Assembly: GCA_016209785.1 (NCBI GenBank)
Contig: JACQVM010000073.1
Span: 1 to 7,998, forward strand
From: Candidatus Melainabacteria bacterium
GTDB taxonomy: Bacteria > Cyanobacteriota > Vampirovibrionia > Obscuribacterales > Obscuribacteraceae
Reading direction: 5' to 3'
Length of the DNA: 7,998 nucleotides
Shown: positions 6,326-7,998 of the stretch, piece by piece
Position numbering within the stretch: the stretch's first letter is position 1
Layout: every line of letters begins with the position of its first letter
Program-made: the position numbers and the translations under genes
The notes under the pieces: generated by a model
Told to the model about the DNA's origin: nothing
Database searches by the model: none
Seen by the model: the letters and a program-made list of their open reading frames with translations, nothing else

Positions 6326-6398
6326 GTCGCTAATGATTTTGACCTTACTTGTGCCAGCGGGAAGTACTAGGCGCAAATATGTTGAATGAGGCTTTAGC

Positions 6399-6542
6399 TC
6401 CGAGATTTCAGAGGCTCTCGGAATCCGTTCAGTCGCTGGACGATTTCCAATCCATTGACAAGGTCCCACAATCAATTGGGCGAAGGATGGAGGCGCTTGT
6501 CTCCATCCTTGTCTGCAACATCAGGCGCCGCACTAATTGCGG
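6399..6542. other. Hairpin-rich non-coding stretch
   Basis: Between the antitoxin promoter and the tRNA terminator (about 6326-6805) I find no convincing gene: the short open frames lack ribosome binding sites and recognisable domains. The stretch does hold several inverted repeats in a row: 6399-6405/6416-6422 (7 bp, perfect), 6426-6431/6437-6442 (6 bp with one G-T), 6483-6492/6501-6510 (10 bp, perfect, 8-nt loop) and 6528-6532/6538-6542 (5 bp, perfect). None is followed by a T-run in either direction, so they are not typical terminators. A small structured RNA or the decayed remains of an element are both possible. Confidence 0.35.
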
Positions 6543-6640
6543 TGAAAGTGTTACACAATCATTGCAGAGCCCATTTCGGTAGCCCTGTCCAGATTAGCCA
6601 TTCTAGTCCATCGATCAACAAGATTAAATGCTTTACGACA

Positions 6641-6726
6641 TGAAACAGTCCACTTCTGTACTGAGTGGAGAGCGGAAGATAAGCAAAGGTCAGGCAAGGC
6701 GACTTGGTGAGTTTTACGCTGTTTCA
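6641..6726. repeat. Inverted repeat pair enclosing an inner hairpin
   Basis: TGAAACAG (6641-6648) is perfectly inverted as CTGTTTCA (6719-6726). Directly inside the left copy is a further 6-bp hairpin, 6649-6654 with 6664-6669. No coding meaning is apparent. It could be part of a folded RNA or the remnant ends of a very small element. Confidence 0.3.
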
Positions 6727-6805
6727 GTGGCATTGTTTATTTAAGAGGGTTGTACTGGGCGTATTGTAAGCTGCGTTATGGTTCGTTTCGCTTGCACCAC
6801 ATCTA

Positions 6806-6846
6806 AACAACAAAAAGCCTTCGGACAGACCATCCCCGAAAGCCTT
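6806..6846 (-). terminator. Rho-independent terminator of tRNA-fMet
   Basis: On the minus strand, an 11-bp stem (6846-6836 with 6824-6814, two G-T pairs) and an 11-nt loop run into a T-rich tail (TTTTTGTTGTTT). It begins 8 nt after the CCA end of the tRNA, as expected for a single-gene tRNA transcript. Confidence 0.72.
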
Positions 6847-6854
6847 GTTTCAAT

Positions 6855-6931
<77 letters not shown>

Positions 6932-6959
6932 GCAAATAATGTACTGACAATTGAATGGT

Positions 6960-6988
6960 AACATAATTCAGCTTCCTAACTCTGACAA
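6960..6988 (-). promoter_or_regulatory. Predicted promoter of tRNA-fMet
   Basis: On the minus strand TTGTCA (6988-6983), a 17-bp spacer and TATGTT (6965-6960), 28 bp before the tRNA 5' end. This leaves a short leader for RNase P to remove. It lies in the 90-bp spacer shared with the divergent dtd gene, for which I see no clear promoter. Confidence 0.5.
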
Positions 6989-7021
6989 GAGGTTAATTGT
7001 GCTTCACTGCTGGTTTGTTTT

Positions 7022-7489
7022 ATGAAGGCAGTCTTGCAAAGAGTATCCAGTGCTTCTGTAACGGTCGATGGCTCTGTTGTATCTTCTATTGGCTTAGGAC
7101 TTGTGATACTTGTAGGTGTGGCGCAAGGTGACACTGAACAAGATGCTTGCTATTTAGCTTCCAAGGTTGCTGAAATGCGCATTTTTGCTGATGAAGCTGG
7201 CAAGATGAACAAGTCTGTAAAGGATGTATTGGGCAGCATTCTTTTAATTTCGCAGTTTACCCTCATTGCTGACTGGCGCAAAGGGCGACGACCAGGCTTT
7301 ACTCAAGCAGCTTTGCCTCATGAAGGAGAAAGACTTTACAAACATTTTGCTCACGAGCTGTCTAAGCAAGGCATTCCAGTGCAATTAGGGATATTTGGTG
7401 CTCACATGCAGGTGGTGTTGGTAAATGATGGACCAGTAACGCTGGTTTTAGAAAACCAGTTTGCTTCCCAAACCACAATGCCTGCCTAG
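7022..7489 (+). CDS. dtd: D-aminoacyl-tRNA deacylase
   Basis: A 155-residue protein of the usual DTD length (about 145-155). It hydrolyses D-amino acids (and glycine mischarged on tRNA-Ala) from tRNA in the cytoplasm, a proofreading role. Seen: N-terminal MKAVLQRVSSASVTVDG, the catalytic-face motif SQFTL (77-81) followed by RKGRRPGFTQAA, and the Gly-cisPro motif NDGPVT with Gly137-Pro138, which excludes L-amino acids. The usual terminal Asp of the GPVTxxxD motif is Glu here (VLE), a conservative change. The last 11 residues are a short unstructured tail. The ATG at 7022 fits the family start exactly, although the ribosome binding site is weak. It is divergent from tRNA-fMet and convergent with the thymidylate-kinase-like gene. 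Confidence 0.96.
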   Translation: MKAVLQRVSSASVTVDGSVVSSIGLGLVILVGVAQGDTEQDACYLASKVAEMRIFADEAGKMNKSVKDVLGSILLISQFTLIADWRKGRRPGFTQAALPHEGERLYKHFAHELSKQGIPVQLGIFGAHMQVVLVNDGPVTLVLENQFASQTTMPA

Positions 7490-7507
7490 AGCCTTTGCCA
7501 ATCTAAT

Positions 7508-7998
7508 CTAAGAAACCTGTCTTGTGCTCTTGCTGGTATCAGATTCACGAATAGGCACCGCTGTAAATCCAATTGCTGAGGCATTAGGCTCCAGTATTTC
7601 CTTTACCTGCGTCCGTAAAAGTTTTTGGACATAATCTATTGGTTCATCAGCAGGAATAACGTGGAATTTGTACTCGTCTACCATGTGCTCATATTCAGAG
7701 AGAATTTTTGATTGGTAGAGCTTGAAGGATTGGTACAAATCAGTGGACATGCCAATGTCGCGTCCAGACTCATAAAAATCTAATCCACCACGGGCCGTGA
7801 TAATTCTACGCAAGAGAGGCTCCAGCGGCATCTTTAGGTAAAAAACTAAATCTGGTTCTACAGCAAAACCATACAGCTTTCTTACCCAGGCAGAATCAGC
7901 TCCTCGTACAACGTCGCGGGCAAAGGCAGTGAAGTAGTATCGGTCAGCAATTACAACAAGCCCAGCTCTAAGTGCTGGCAGGATTATGTTGTGTAACC
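7508..7998 (-). CDS. Thymidylate-kinase-like protein (5' end beyond window)
   Basis: The frame is open on the minus strand from the right edge to the TAG at 7508, giving the last 162 residues; the N-terminal P-loop lies outside. The open part begins upstream of the internal ATG at 7831. Seen: ADRYYFTAFARDVVRGAD, equivalent to the DRY segment of dTMP kinase that contacts the nucleotide; PDLVFYLKMPLEPLLRR, the strand leading into the lid; then ARGGLDFYESGRDIGMS and SFKLYQSKILSEYEHM. These match a dTMP-kinase-like subfamily that has a (K/D)-F/Y-YE-x-G-x-D-x-G segment in the lid. Expected reaction: dTMP to dTDP with ATP; another nucleoside monophosphate or deoxynucleoside substrate is possible. 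Its end lies 18 nt from the end of dtd, with no obvious terminator between them. Confidence 0.78.
   Translation of the reverse strand, partial: LHNIILPALRAGLVVIADRYYFTAFARDVVRGADSAWVRKLYGFAVEPDLVFYLKMPLEPLLRRIITARGGLDFYESGRDIGMSTDLYQSFKLYQSKILSEYEHMVDEYKFHVIPADEPIDYVQKLLRTQVKEILEPNASAIGFTAVPIRESDTSKSTRQVS

Noticed and set aside
5850..6389. Open frame of 179 codons on the plus strand
   Set aside because: It lies opposite the XRE antitoxin gene and its promoter, is Ser/Ala/Cys-rich with no domain, and the opposite strand has a clear HTH protein.
6483..6510. Terminator at the 10-bp hairpin
   Set aside because: The stem is perfect, but neither strand has a T-run after it and no gene ends near it.
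6349..6733. Short open frames in the intergenic region (plus 6349-6582, minus 6551-6733)
   Set aside because: No ribosome binding site, no recognisable domain, and they overlap inverted repeats. The helical look of part of the plus-strand frame is not enough to call a gene or a pseudogene.

Overview
This is a bacterial window of middling GC content (no lineage can be fixed from the sequence; a non-actinobacterial, non-enteric bacterium is likely). It holds nine protein genes, two of them cut by the window edges, and one initiator tRNA with an encoded CCA end.

Left part (1-5314): a divergent regulatory locus. On the minus strand an ECF sigma factor gene (720-1295) is followed after 10 nt by a membrane anti-sigma factor gene with an HxxxCxxC zinc motif (709 to beyond base 1). 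On the plus strand a tight four-gene operon runs away from it: a secreted DUF547 protein (1514-2359), a TVP38/TMEM64 (SNARE-associated/DedA-like) membrane protein (2359-3102), a mercuric-reductase-like FAD disulfide oxidoreductase (3089-4531) and a TIGR04283-type family 2 glycosyltransferase (4544-5314). The first three genes overlap by 1 and 14 nt. This gene set is known from arsenosugar-type clusters, but the arsenic methyltransferase ArsM and the radical SAM protein ArsS are not in the window. The strongest new signal is in the 1367-1473 divergent spacer: both directions carry the same bipartite element, GGAATAA-N15-CGTTT(T)ATAG, with identical spacing. This equals GGAAT-N18-GTT, the form described for SigR-type ECF promoters. 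It suggests that the sigma factor drives both itself and the four-gene operon. A 24-bp palindrome sits just downstream of the minus-strand element, at the predicted transcription start. The extracytoplasmic part of the anti-sigma factor holds five cysteines (CxxxC and CC), a plausible thiol- or metalloid-sensing arrangement.

Middle part (5321-6325): a minus-strand toxin-antitoxin pair, an XRE-type HTH antitoxin upstream of a PIN-domain ribonuclease toxin. It has a good sigma-70-type promoter and three GGGAT repeats spaced 21-22 bp apart as candidate operators. The toxin gene ends only 6 nt from the end of the convergent glycosyltransferase operon.

Right part (6326-7998): about 500 bp with no convincing gene but rich in small hairpins, then tRNA-fMet on the minus strand with its own promoter and terminator, D-aminoacyl-tRNA deacylase (dtd, plus strand), and the 3' part of a convergent thymidylate-kinase-like gene on the minus strand that runs off the right edge.
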